Assembly (NCBI GenBank): GCA_947568835.1 | Contig: OX387603.1 | Coordinates: 5,244,701-5,308,700, forward strand | Length of the DNA: 64,000 bases | DNA from: Protonemura montana | Taxonomy: Eukaryota; Arthropoda; Insecta; Plecoptera; Nemouridae | Direction of reading: 5' to 3' | Shown: piece after piece, positions 43,389 to 56,243 of the stretch | Position numbering within the stretch: the stretch's first letter is position 1 | Layout of the letters: each line of letters starts with the position of its first letter | Translations under genes and position numbers: made by a program | Notes under the pieces: generated by a model | What the model was told of the DNA's origin: nothing | Database searches by the model: none | Seen by the model: only the letters and a program-made list of their open reading frames with translations

Positions 43389-43811
43389 TGCGGCCGAGAC
43401 GTCTTAAAGTCACTCTGGACACATCCGGTGAGTCGATCGTGGAGTTGTTCCGTCGTCTTCGTAGCGCCTGCAACTATGCCGATTAATCAGACGAGATAGG
43501 CGATCGCCTTGCATAATATCTCGTCCAGACTTTCTTAGCCACAAAACGTTCACATTCACACACATAAGCACACACATCCACATAATGGCTGATCGTCGAT
43601 TATGAAGTGGTGCGCATCAGATGGTTTTTGGCGTGCAAACAAGTTATTGTTGGCAGAACGTTAGAGGTTGGCTTTCTGCTGCTTGAGTAAATTTCTCGTG
43701 GATAAAAGCGGACATTCGCAATGAAGTCTCAAATTGGTACCATGGAAATAATAATAATGGTTCATGACTTTTTAAGCCATTTGAGAAACTGTCCAGACAT
43801 GGTTAAGACTT

Positions 43812-43862
43812 TATGTCCAGCACAGAGGCGATGGCGAGTATCTGCTTCTTTGCGGGTAGCAA
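43812..43862 (+). repeat. 70-bp repeat, partial unit (block F)
   Basis: TGTCCAGCACAGAGGCGATGG followed by a diverged TCTGCTTCTTTGCGGGTAGC. A decayed single unit. Confidence 0.75.
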
Positions 43863-46218
43863 ATATTGTTAAATTGTTACTAAAATGGAACAAATTTGAG
43901 ATTTAAGCGGCATTCTAAATATTATAAGCTACAGCGGTAATCAAGAAAATAGCGCACGCACAACGCACGTGAGGATTGGTTATAGGTTTTTTTTTTGCTT
44001 TCCAGCGTCATGCATTTACAATTAATATTCGTTTGAAAATTCATTTTTCACTTTGGCTTAGGGAGGGTGACCGGCGGAGGGTCGCACACACCCGTCCCTT
44101 TACGCCCTTTACTGCCCTATGGTCTTTATCTTGACGATAAGGCGCGTGCTATCGGGATCTAGCCAATGCCGTGCAAGTTCGCGGGGGAGTTTCCTCGGCG
44201 ACGCCGTGTGACGGCGTCCATTCGTTGGCAGGTCGCGTGCCGGCGGGCACTAAGGGCTGTCGATGTCAGGTGAGTCTTCGTTGAGTCAATGGGAGCGATA
44301 CTTTCTTGAAATTATTATTTTATGTGGCTTTAAAATGCAGAACAAATTACCGTTGAGTACCGTCATTGCCAACTGCATTACAAATTTGTTATTATACTCT
44401 TTAATGCATGCGTGTTTGGAGCGCCTCTAGGTTTCACTTAACTGGTAGGTGGTGACACTGAACGAGATCGAAACCAAAATGGCGGTGAGGTTGTTGACAT
44501 CTGTCAAGTGAAGTCGATCAGCTGATTCAAACAAAATCACAGGGCAGATAGCAGGTATCGTTCTGAAGGGAAGAACAAACTGAATTTCAGTGTTCTGTGA
44601 AATATTGCGAGGCTTTGAAATATTGTCTTAATTGTACATGCTTGCAATGGGCAAAGTATTAGCACAGTTTCGATTCAATTTCTTGGGTGCAAGCATCTAA
44701 TTGAGATGCCTTTCAGCCCGGGTTTTTACCCTGCCGCCACACGATGGTTGGAATTTAGAAGTGGATAGTACGAATCATATCACGGTATGTATGTTATTTA
44801 GTGGTACTCAATTTTAAATGAGTTCAATATGTTGCAAAAACTGTAAGGAATTAGATATATGAGTAAAATAAAAATAAAAAACTCTTGCTAGCTGAACTGA
44901 TGTAGCTTAAATTTGAAATAAGGAGAGGTTTAGTTAATCTACTGGTGTGTCTATTAGAGAGACGTTGAAGATGATTGGATAGCAGGAAAATGTATGATCT
45001 TGTTGTCTTTTTGTTCCATCATTAAGCCATGCTAATAACCGAGGTTTAGACTCAATTTATTACTGTAAACCTTTCTTGATTTTTGTGGTAAATCCACTGA
45101 ATTTCAAAGAACTTTCAGAAACTTTTAAAAAAATCAAGAAAATTCAAGAAACAATGCACCTCATCGATTTTATGGGCAATTTGACTGTGCATTCAGATAT
45201 GTTTTGATGCGACAATCTGAGCTTTACAACTGTTAAAAGTGTAATATTAAACCATTATATTCTAGATGCAATAGTTTTTAAGTACCGACGATCTCCATGA
45301 GAAAGGCATATCGACATTCTCTTAAGTTCTGTTACCGGCAAATTACCAAAATATTTTTGGATCCCTCATCCAGAACATGAGAAAGCTTACAATTTAATCA
45401 CGTTTTTGTTTATGGCTTCACATATGGAAAAAGGTCCTCTGACTCCTAAATACCATGGACAGTCCCGTCAATTCAGCCACCATCGATCCACTTGGACTAG
45501 GAGTCCTGAACCGCGCGTCCGCCATTGGAAAAAACTTATCGCCTGTAAGAACAAGACTCGAAACAAGAAAGTCGAACAAGTTCCATAGTTTATCTCCCTC
45601 GCCCGTTCGTTATCACGATCTTCATGCGAGCACATGTACTGGCATCTTGTCACCGACTTGTTCCCATGGCGACTGGGACCGACCGACCGGCCGACCGTCC
45701 AGCAGGTTCGTAGCTGCCGAGGGGCGGGGCTTCACATTCTACTGTCTTACTGCTTGCATATCTCGGCCTAATTGATGACAGTCGCTGGCAAGTCGAATGA
45801 GGAGGCTAGATCGTCGATTCAATTAGTTTGTTTCGTGACAGATGAGTAACGGTGAGGGAAGGAATCTTGTCTAAGCTTTCTAGAAACTTTTTTGCACAAG
45901 AACTAGTTGAAAATGTATGCAATATGGCTGTGATTTAGTATCTTTTCTCTCGGTTAGTTTGGAAAATGAACCAGAAAATATCTAAGTTCAATTTAAAGTC
46001 GATATTCCACTTGGGTTTCAATAGCGATGCATCACATAAAACAAACTCGCCAATTCAGATCAGATCTATATAGAGTAAAGATTTAGCAGCTCTCATCACA
46101 CAGGAATTAGAGTAAGGAATTAGAGTTTTTATTTATTTTCCACATTTTCTAGAAATTTTCAAACCTAATAAGAGTAATTTTCATAAGGAAAATGAGTGTC
46201 CTGGAAAGCATAACAGCA
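43863..46218. other. Intergenic, CpG-richer in places
   Basis: A YY1-like AAAATGGCGG word followed by a GTGAGG donor-like word near 44477-44491 could be a promoter/first-exon edge, but no following exon is identified. CpG-rich at 44070-44260. No gene supported. Confidence 0.3.
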
Positions 46219-46825
46219 CGTAGGGGACGGCAAGTGTCCGCTCCTTTGCTTGGAGTGAAACAAGCACCCTGTCACGGAATGTCCAGCACAGAGGCGACGG
46301 CGAGTGTCCGCTTCTTTGCGTGGAGCAAAACAAGCACCCTGTCACGGAATGTCTAGCACAGAGGCGCCGGCGAGTGTCCGCTCCTTTGCAAGGCGCGAAA
46401 CAAGCACCCTGTCACGGAATGTCCAGCACAGAGGTGACAGCGAGTGTCCGCTCCTTTGCGTGGAGCGAAACAAGCACCCTGTCACAGAATGTCCAGCACA
46501 GAGGCGACGGCGAGTGTCCGCTCCTTTGCGTGGAGTGAAACAAGCGCCCTGTCACGGAATGTCCAGCACAGAGGCGACGGCGAGTGTCCGCTCCTTTGCG
46601 TGGAGCAAAACAAGCACCCTGTCACGGAATGTCCAGCACAGAGGCGACGGCGAGTGTCCGCTCCTTTGCGTGGCGCGAAACAAGCAGCCTGTCACGGAAT
46701 GTCCAGCACAGAGGCGACGGCGAGTGTCCGCTCCTTTGCGTGGCGCGAAACAAGCAGCCTGTCACGGAATGTCCAGCACAGAAGCGACGGCGAGTGTCCG
46801 CTCCTTTGCGTGGAGCGAAACAAGC
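46219..46825 (+). repeat. 70-bp tandem repeat, block G (about nine units)
   Basis: GTCACGGAATGTCC words at 46271, 46341, 46411, 46481, 46551, 46621, 46691 and 46761, exactly 70 bases apart, with a partial leading unit. Two adjacent units share the GTGGCGCGAAACAAGCAGCC variant, which shows local unit duplication. It ends at GAAACAAGC|GACGGT. Confidence 0.93.
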
Positions 46826-48110
46826 GACGGTCTAGGATCTTTAGACACATCGGAACAGCTACCTATTTCTAGGAAGCTCTGGTTGACATATAGTTAGTTT
46901 ATAACTTGTAAGTGTTGTTTTGTTATTCATGTTTAGATTGTATTTTGTTTCTGAGACTCATTGTGTGATACGAGTTTGCTATAAAGGGGTTGTAATAATT
47001 GTACGAATGTCATGGAATTGTATAAGATTTTGTAAATTGTTAATATTTTGTGTTGTCTTCGATTCTATGGCAGTGCACGACTCGTGAACGAGAGGCGTTT
47101 TGACAACATGTTTGCTTCACGTGTCATTGAAAAGAAATCAATTTGAAAAACTACCTCAGAATGACTTTTGCGGTTGAAAATGTCAGAGAATTTTTATGCA
47201 ATATTTCCGGAATTATTCATGAATAATCAATATTTTTGACGACATCATAATCGATAACGAGCATACATTTTAAAACAGCAAATAAGCTCAAATAAACACT
47301 ACTAAAGGTGAGCTCCTGTCAGTTCTGTGCTAGCGATGATGTTGTGAAAACAATTATCATTTTATAATGAAAATATTATGTAAATGACCAGCTCACCCCC
47401 ACCAATGTTAACAAGCGCAGAGAACCAACGTCCAATCAGCAGCCACAGTAAACGCTCGACTAACTCTCATTGTCGGTACAATAATAAGGCCTGTAATTAA
47501 CAATTCGGAAACCAGTTTAACCAACGGGCCAACAGGCCGGGAATTTTTACACAATTTGGGAGTAGCCATTGTTTTCTCAGCGAGCGCCGGTCACGGCTTG
47601 TTGCTCTGACGTGCGTGTCATGGTAAAGTTTTGGCGGCGGCGTCGAAGGTATGTACGATGGAGTCCCGACCGCGTTTACCCGTCGAGTCTCGCTGCGCTA
47701 ATGTTGAACTGTCTTCGCGAAAAATACTGACCGATCGACTAATAAACCGACGAAAGTGGTAATTGCTTTTGGGTAGAGTCATCGTTATTTTTAAGAGTGT
47801 TAAGAACGTTTATTTCGCAGATTACTAGCGCAAACGAGACTCGATTGCGATCAAATAATCTTCATTGATGTCAAAATCAACGATTGATTTGCATAGATCG
47901 ATATTTTGAGCCGTAATTATTTCATTTTAAGTTTTGTTAATTAATCTATGCTAGAGGTTTGTATTGATGAACGGCGTCTAACGCCATCTGGTGGCAGCTA
48001 ATTGTTGAGCGCTGGGACGCTAAAATGCGATAAAAATCCAATTCTTTGCCTGTGGAGGCGTTTCATAGTTATATAGAGAATCGAGTTAAAAGCACTTCTT
48101 CGTCATTAGT
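46826..48110. other. Intergenic, possible promoter and CTCF-type site
   Basis: 47560-47660 is GC-rich and contains an ATG (47620) followed by Lys/Trp/Arg codons and a GTATGT donor-like word at 47649. That could be a first exon, but I cannot trace a second. A CTCF-like motif is listed separately. No gene can be confirmed. Confidence 0.3.
47979..47998 (-). promoter_or_regulatory. CTCF-like binding motif
   Basis: On the minus strand GCTGCCACCAGATGGCGTTA closely fits the animal CTCF core CCASYAGRKGGC. Whether it is bound is unknown. Confidence 0.4.
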
Positions 48111-48545
48111 TAGTTAAGCAACACTGCGCTGAGTCAGGTACTGGATGGGTGACCATAGAACGGTTTGGCGTGTTGGAAACACCGGTCCTCGAGAGATCAC
48201 CGAAGTTAAGAAACACTACGCTGGGTCAGGTATTGGATTGGTGACCGTCATACACATGACCAGTTCTGTTCGGGAGAGAGTGTGGAGGGATGAAAGTTAG
48301 TGCAGCAACTTCACTCGCCTTGCTTATCAACCTCATGACTGTATGGATTTTTGGAGGAATCTGGTTGTCCGCATTACACCGTCCTTCGGAAGGGATGTTA
48401 AGGCAACAGTCGACACCGTGTTTCTCATCCTCCTGCTAGGCTAGGCTAGGTTCACCATCATTCTCATCGTAATACCTTCTTATTCTATAAAAGCATTGGA
48501 TAATTGTACCACAGGGTTGCGTCGATAATGCGTCGATAAGCACTG
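48111..48545 (+). mobile_element. 5S-derived SINE with a dimeric head
   Basis: A partial 5S head (about 48113-48156, GTTAAGCAACACTGCGCTGA to GGGTGACC) is joined directly to a complete second head starting GAACGGTTTGGCGTG (about 48159-48246). The usual body and a diverged 3' end near 48545 follow. The head-to-tail junction matches that in the 60.8-61.25 kb array. Confidence 0.8.
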
Positions 48546-50939
48546 CGCAAATCAAGCAATTACAACAAGTGCAGGTGCACTCAACGTATTCATTGGCAGA
48601 ATGATTTTTAAACAAATTTTTTTTTTTTAGTACGTTAGTATGTTTGATGGTTCTATCAGACTGGTTTTTGTGTTTGGAAATGTCATGACAATGTCCACAT
48701 CAATAAATTGGCGCCATGAGTTTGGATACCTACTGAAAGCAAAGCAAGGCTTTGGCTAGAAACAATAGCCCAGCCACAACGCGCCTACAAATAGTTGTCA
48801 ATGAGCAGACCCAGCATCACAAAAAAAAAAAAACTAAAAAAAGTATCAACAATTTTCCCATGAACTGTCAAAAATCAGAAAATAATAACCCAAAGACGTT
48901 AAAGAAACGCATAAAAACACGGTTAACAAGTGAAAAATACTATTTCCTCTGAAACATGGACCACTTTCATTCTCTTCTCGGAGCCATAAAAACGCCCGCG
49001 ACATGTTTGCCCAAACTCTGAATGACACCGGAGCAAAGAAAAAAAAAAAACTAGAAATATTTATTATCACCCAAATGAAAAGGTGTATTAATATGGTCAG
49101 GTAAGACCATTTCTCGCAGGAATATGTGTTTAAATAATGGCACACTACAGTGAAAAGAGCATCAAGTCGTAGAGTTGATGATGCCAAGGAACGTGGCCCG
49201 ATCCCTCGAGGGCTAGGTCGAGAACATCAGCTCTGCCACCCGCTGGTAGGGGGTGGGGTCGCTACCCCAACATGGGAATGACACTAAATTACCTCAAAAC
49301 ACCATCAAAACCTCAGCAGTGGCGCGCTGGCGTGAGCAGTGGACGACCAGGAAGATACGAAAGCCCGGTTTTATCAAAATCTTAACTTCAGCGTTTGTTG
49401 AAGAAATTGGCATGACGTCTTTCAATCGCATGCAGTGAAATTCAGATGTTTCCGTGAGTTGAAATGATGTTTCAGGTGTTTCAGGTGTTTCTGTGAGTTA
49501 GAAGTTTAACTCGTAGCTGAAGAATTTGTTAAAACAGGACCTAACTAGGCCTGTCAAAAGAAGCGCAGTGGCCGAATCTTGGGCCAGGTTGGTGATTTTA
49601 TATCGGACAGAGACTTGTGCCCGGCCAGAACGACTTACTAGGCCAATTCACGGAATTCTGAAGATAAGAGACGTAAATTAAGATAGGCGTCCCCTTTAGT
49701 AAATTAGCAGCATAACAGAGATGGTCATTTTTACTGCCGGTTGACAGAGGTTCATTCGGTGAATAACATATCTGCAAAAATTGACATGCAGGTAACATGG
49801 AAATATGAACATGCAAACAATCTTTTGTCAGCACACACACACGGACAACAATTGGCCACACTGGAGTGCCATCAAGATTAATGGAGTCAATGGCTTTCTT
49901 ATTGCACACGGACTTGAGATGGCTGTTTCTGTTGCCACCCGTACAACAATGGTGCGTGGTTTCACTTTCAGCCAGTTGTGTGCACAACGCACAATATTAA
50001 GACATTGATCACGCGCTTTTGTGCGTATAGACTCGGCTATGTGCGCGACTAGAATGGAAGGCGATGATAAATGAAAGGTTGGAGGCAATGGACAGGTTAT
50101 TGGGGGAGGAATGCTGTGAATGGGAAAGCTGATTTATGTGTGTGGGAATTGCAGGTAACATGGGAGGCTGGAATTAATGATGATTTGTTCCTCTGGACTT
50201 TTTTCAGGGCTAAATATTCTCTGGCAAATTTGTTTTGGCGAGATATTAAATGGTTCTTCGTTGGTTTGATGTGATTTTTTCATGTAGATGAAGTGAATGG
50301 TTTTGACTTTGGCGTCTAAATTTGTAGTTACTTATTTGCAGATGATCACACAGTAAAAACCATCTTGTATTTTTATAAATGTTTTTATTTTTTTAATCTT
50401 TGAATAATTCCCATAACTTGTTTTAAAGATTGATATGCACATAATATCAGGTTGCAAACAATGATTTCATAATTGAAGGACCACGCTGATCCTGTGGCTG
50501 TGCAAAGAGGTTCAATACAATATTGTTGTGTTTCGAAAACTAAAATACGAGCACTAGCTGCCGGGTACCAACATACAACGCGTCGTTTTTCACCAAAAAC
50601 AGAAGCGAAACTCCGTTGCACAATGCGGCACTAAACTGCACCCCCTATTGTGCGGGTATTAAACACATCAAACCCAAGCCAAGAGCAACAGACATTACCA
50701 GCGCCGCTATCCACAGCGATCCAACAATCGAATCAAATCTACTCTTATCTCGATCCAGCCATCTTCATCTGGGAGTTGAGGGGCCTAAACCACTCGTCTT
50801 TAGCTCGTTGGAGTCATGGTAACGGCGAGTGTCATCCTTGTGGAGATATTTATTCAATTAACTCGCTGTTTAGGCCCTCAATGGACACATGTCTAATAAG
50901 TGTGTGGGTGAGTTCAGAAATACGATAAACGTAATAGAA
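48546..50939. other. Intergenic, no gene seen
   Basis: A-rich runs at about 48820-48842 and 49038-49050. No gene, no named repeat. Confidence 0.35.
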
Positions 50940-51160
50940 GGACCTAACCTAGCACAGAGCGGAGAAGGAAAAATCTACAGCTGGTGGATTCCCTAATCTT
51001 GTCAAGGAGCAACAAGGACCAGCTTAACTCTTCTTCCGAACAAAATCCAACTCTAACAACTGTCTCATGAACAGAAAATTGTCACCTATCCAACGCCTGA
51101 TCCAGCACAGTGTTGCTTAACTTCGGTAACCTCGAGCGAACTGTTTTTTCCAACAAACCA
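50940..51160 (-). mobile_element. Diverged, internally deleted 5S-derived SINE
   Basis: The minus-strand 5S head is recognisable at about 51085-51160 (AGTGTTGCTTAACTTCGGTAAC on plus). The GACCTAACCTAG region of the body is at 50941-50952. Much of the middle is shortened or mutated. Confidence 0.6.
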
Positions 51161-54100
51161 CGACACAGAGGCAACAACTGGTAGCGAAACATGATGATAT
51201 CAAGGCATCTCTCTGTTGACGTGATCCCCTTCGTGGCGAGTTGTCCCTCGGGATCTGCCTGATCGTTCGGGCGCTCCCCCTCCCCACTTTAACAGCATCC
51301 ATTTACCGCCCCCACCTTCCCAATTCGGGGGGGGCAATCGGGACCAAATCGTCCCCGGGGGCAGCATTTACTCCTGCTGTCTGCTCTGCAACATCCATGG
51401 GTAATTCACCGGGGCACATTACGGGCTAGCGGCTAAACAGCAGGGGACGTGTAACGCCGACCCTGATTGTAGCATGTAGAATTGTACACTTGACAGTCAG
51501 TGGTAATATTAATTGTTAATGCCAACTGGCAAAGTTTGTTCGACGCTAGGTGTCTTCTACCAGCAATGTTTGCAAATGCATCTCATTTTGAGGAGAGTCG
51601 GGCTTTCAAAGTCAAAACGTTCCCTGCTTCCAACCGACATGCTCATGTCACAGACACTTATAAGCCCTGAACTTCATATAGGCTTGTAGGTTTTCTACTC
51701 ATGAGAACAAAGATTTCAAGACAGAAATGAACTTATGATTATCTCATTGATCTCTTGCTCAAAACGTATTTGACATCTCGAAACGTCTCAAACCTATTTT
51801 CTCATAGACTAATTTAGTGCTGCATGAAACCGCACAATAATTTCAGACTGCAACTTTAATCGTGTCTCAAATTTTTTGCTAAATTCGATCACTGTGCAAA
51901 TGACACTGTTTTATTTAAGAAACTTCTACCCCCTTTAATGAAGCCACCCCCAGCTGCACCCTTGCATGCAACCCTGATATACTCGTATCTCCCACAGGCA
52001 GTGAGTGCGAGTCCATCGGTGCATATCCCGCCAATATGTTGCCCATTATTTCAATACACATGCCCAGGGGTACGAGTGATGCATTGTACAGTCAACCATT
52101 GTATCCCCCCCCCCCCCTCAATAGCTATTTCTGGCTCATTCTGGAGGGCAGGCAAACCCTAGTTTTTAGTTCAGTTCATATTTCCCTTGTTCTGTTTTTA
52201 TAGACCGAGATGAACGTGCATCATGGTACTCTTCACAAAGAAATAAATAGTACAAATAATGTCAGTTTAGCTTGATATCAATGCATGAAAATGTGCATTT
52301 TGGTCTATCTTTTATTATGATTGAAATGATTACACATGTGTTTTACTAGATGCTGGTATGGAGCTGGATCAGGCTACAGGAAGGAACTTTACAACCACGC
52401 TTGCTGTTGCATTTATTTAAATACATATCTACCACATTCCATCTTGGAAAGTGAGCTAGAAATGAACAGGAATCTAACTTCGCATTTATCGCAAAAATAA
52501 ATAGTATCTAAAAATGTTTACAACAAGTAACTGTGGATGTCTTTTTGTGAAATGCGCTTGGTTAATGGCAATAGGAAAAAATTCCTGAATTCTTAATAAA
52601 CACGGATTATTCCCAAATCCCAAAAGAGAATCAAATTGGACGCATCTCCCAATGATAATCACCCAAAACTCCACACCGTTACCAGCCAGGGGTCCCATTT
52701 ACCAACTCCCCTCTTCTTCAGACACTTTTGATTAACTGCGTGGTGGCAGCACTGCTTCTAGATTGAGAAGGGGACGTTTTATTGCCATGTTGGCTTCCCT
52801 GGCAGCGCTGATGAAGGCTTAACGACACTTTAAATGACGTGTTTGACTCGCGGCGTTTAGGTCCTCGGGGATTGTTGTGTCATTGTTGTGTCATTGTTGT
52901 GTCATTGTTGTTTCATTGTTGTAGTTGCTTGTTTCATTCAGAGGGTGCAAGTTCTATTGTATTCATCGCGGTAATTTTGCTGGCTTGGGGTCGCGATTTA
53001 CTATGCTTATTACGTCTGATATGCGGAAACTAGGGATCAGATCTGATCGGCGTGGTTAAGCAACACCCCACTGATTTTGGTCTGGAATGGATGCTGAATT
53101 CTTCACCTGAGAGGTGCGAGATTGAGCGTAGGTAAGCAACGCTTCACTCATATCAGCTTATCAAAATGCTGTCAGAGCATGAATCAAGTCTTCACATCGC
53201 TTGGAAGCACTTAAGTAAAGAAATTTCCATGAAGCTGTCGAAGCCCATGATCGATGCTCTAACTTCATTTTTGGAAGATCGATGGTTAAAAAAATAAAAT
53301 AAAGTGGAAATTAAAATCTCACTGCTTTATCGTTGATCCTGAAGAAATTACCGGGTTTTTATTTTAAATTGTATTGATTAGGATAGCAAAAAAAAAAAAC
53401 GGACGGAATTAGTTAATATAAAAAATATTTTGCCGTCTAAAGCGAAACCGAAAAGAAATCATTTACGAGCACCGAGATTTATCCTCATCGAGCAGCGCAC
53501 TTTGGCACACGCACGACCCGGGTCAAAACTCGCGTGACGTCGTTTTGAAAAAGCGTGCCACTCTGGGCGTTTATCTCCTGCCCCATCGCGTAATACCAAA
53601 ACAAGGCAATATCGGCAAACGAAATCTCCATACGATCGCGCACACATAAACACGCGGTATACAATCACACAATAAGATGACTTCGATTTGCCAGAGAAAT
53701 CACATCCTAGTCACACGGTATATCAACGGGAAGACACAGAATTTATGACAATTATTGTCAAATGATATAGATTTACTAGACAGCGATAAAATAGAGGTTT
53801 TGTTGGCGATTTCACGTTGAGTTAGCAACGGTCGTTGTTGAACGTTTAGTCACTGGTTTCAGCCGGAGACTGGTTGGAAGGCTGGGGGCAATAAAATTAG
53901 ACACGGGGTAGGATGGGGACATGAAATTACATGCTTCGTTTTTGGGGCAAGCATTAGATCATTACAGGGTAGGTAGGATGGTAGACAGTGTGCGGTGGTC
54001 GTGGGTATAAATATTTACAGCTTATATCTTAAGAAATTTTATTTTTAAGGACACTGTTACCCTGTCAAAAAATGTTAAATACCCCGCGTATTACAAGCGT

Positions 54101-54942
54101 TTGTAATTTAAACCAGATTGCACACGAGTTACATCTTGTTTTCTATCCATTTTATAGTAAATAAATACATGCATTTTCTATTCAGAATGGTTTTTAAATA
54201 AGTTCCAACAGTTTTTTCTCAAATAGGAAAGATAATTTCCAATAAATAACTCTATTGGCAACTTACAGGCAGATCATCAACGACCACTAACGGAATACCA
54301 AGCTATAAGGAATATTCACTGAACAGAATTACACAAAAACTTGTCGAAATTTCCAGTGAATTGCCTCGCAAGTTTCACACCGGGAATACTTTTCCAACAG
54401 AAGACCGCCCACCAAACAGTCGACTTTAAAAAAAAACCCAAACGTTTTCGCGCTGAGCTAGTATATCAGCAAGATAAGGGCTAGGATTTAAATCACAGCT
54501 CGCTGCATTGGTATGTGGGGGACGTCAGCCCCCTCCCTCCTCCCTGCCCACCCCCTAGTGAATCACGTTGCCGCCGCTGCGAGAGAGCATCGCTCAACAA
54601 AAATGTGACGCCTTTATCAGAACGGCGGCCGATAAAAAAAAAGAGCGGGTCCGCGATAAGGACAAGAGCGTCGGGGTGCGGGGCTTCGAGTTGGATTCTG
54701 CTGTGTTTCGAGGGGGGTCCGATTTCGGGGACGCTTTCGAGCGTTCGTGGGGCAGAGCGCTGCGTCACGGGGCAGTGGTGGAGAGGACACTGTTTTAAAA
54801 CGGTCACTTTAGTCATCGAAGGTTTAGTAAGTTCTGGAAATGGTGACGAGAAGTTGGCAATGTGCAACAAATAAAATTAGGTCATCGCACAAATGCGACG
54901 AGGTACTTTGAGAATTCCTCCCTTGACGGTTCTTTATGTCTA
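51161..54942. other. Intergenic with minisatellite and C run
   Basis: A C run at about 52108-52117. An 11-bp tandem (TTGTTGTGTCA, about 4.5 copies) at 52871-52923. A weak 5S-like remnant at about 53043-53092 (GTTAAGCAACACC, then GGAATGGATG). GC-rich at 54500-54780. No gene supported. Confidence 0.4.
52871..52923 (+). repeat. 11-bp minisatellite TTGTTGTGTCA
   Basis: Four near-identical units and a partial one; the fourth has TTGTTGTTTCA. Confidence 0.85.
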
Positions 54943-55075
54943 TGGAAACAAGCACCCTGTCACGGAATGTCCAGCACAGAGGCGACGGCGAGTGTCCGCT
55001 CCTTTGCGTGGAGCGAAACAAGCACCCTGTCAGGGAATGTCCAGCACAGAGGCGACGACGAGTGTCCATTCCTTG
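54943..55075 (+). repeat. 70-bp tandem repeat, block H
   Basis: Two units, with AATGTCCAGCACAGAGG at about 54967 and 55037, plus orientation. It begins GGAAACAAGCACCCTG, the same left junction type as the minus-strand block C. Confidence 0.9.
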
Positions 55076-55746
55076 CCGAATGGCGTTATAAGAATTACAC
55101 GTCAAAGATCCACTAGAAAGTGAAAAAGAAAAAAAGTTGTGAGAGTTTGGAAAATTTGCGAAAAATTCGTTCAAAAATATTTTCACATATCTACCTTTGA
55201 AGCATTTTTTTCTCTTTTGCACGCCACTGCAGCTACCCTCCCCCCTCTCTCACAATTTCCAACAACTGACTCGCCCCTCAAACCCCTTCCCACTCCAAAG
55301 TGGCGCTATCTTTTCACATCCATTCGTTTGTGTTTTTTTTTTGTTTTGTTTTTTATTCACAAACTCTTTTCTGCCACGCCGTTCGTTAGTTCGTGTTTCC
55401 AATGCAATTTGTTGGCATGCAAAACGCGGTGCAGTGCGCGCGAAAAGTAAATCACCCTGCGGAGAGGCTCGGTTTTAATTAACCCCCCCCCCCCACACCC
55501 TTTCCCTTGGCCCACCCTCCCACACTGTGGCATGCGAAAATATTTGTTGGGAGCAGTTAAGCTGCTCCACAAACATCTAGATTATTATTTTATAGAGTAA
55601 CTTGGTTAAATTAAATTTAGATTGAAGTTAAGACACCAATAGGCAACATTTCTGAAGAGTTTGAGTGTATGCGGTCAAGTATTGTAGACAATAGTTAGCG
55701 GACTACAGTTCGGTGATTGGTTTATTGGCGTCTGTAAATCAATGTA
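55076..55746. other. Intergenic, no gene seen
   Basis: A T run near 55333-55342 and a C run near 55483-55493. Nothing else recognised. Confidence 0.35.
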
Positions 55747-56131
55747 ACCGAACGGTTTGGCGTGTTAAAAAAACACCGGTTTTCGTGAGATCACCGAAGT
55801 TAAGCAACACTACGCTGAGTCAGGTATTGGATGGGCGACCGTCATACACATGACCCAGTTCTGTTCGGGAGAGAGGTTGGAGGGATGAAATGTAGGACAA
55901 CAACTTTATTAGCCTTGCTTATCAACCTCTCGACAGCATGGATTTGTGGATGAATCCTGCTGTTCGAGTTGCAGCGGCCTTCTGAAGGGACGTTAAGCCG
56001 GTGGTCCCCTTGGTGCTCTTCCACAGGAGTAGGCTACGTGCCGGCACCGGGTTTCCCCCTCTTCTGGGCTAGGTTAGATTCATCATCATCCTCGTCATCA
56101 TCCGCTCATTCACCAATGCCATTAGACAAGT
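55747..56131 (+). mobile_element. 5S-derived SINE, 3' tip missing
   Basis: Full head from ACCGAACGGTTTGGCGTG (55747) with GATCACCGAAGTTAAGCAAC and GTATTGGATGGGCGACC. The body, with CTCGACAGCATGGATTTGTG (about 55931-55950) and TCATCATCATCC, ends around ATTAGACAAGTG. One of the best preserved heads in the window. Confidence 0.88.
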
Positions 56132-56243
56132 GATTATGTTTGCATGGTTTCATTTTTAAGCTACTGCTGAGTTACTAATTTGCAACAGAACAAAAAACAT
56201 GCGGGAAAATTTTCCGGAAAACTCGGAAAAACTAACTTTTGCT

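Noticed and set aside
25536-46825. CRISPR-like repeat arrays
   Set aside because: Units are contiguous, with no unique spacers, and the genome is eukaryotic.
47620-47648. Possible first exon with Lys/Trp/Arg codons before GTATGT
   Set aside because: No second exon could be traced, so it was kept only as a remark.
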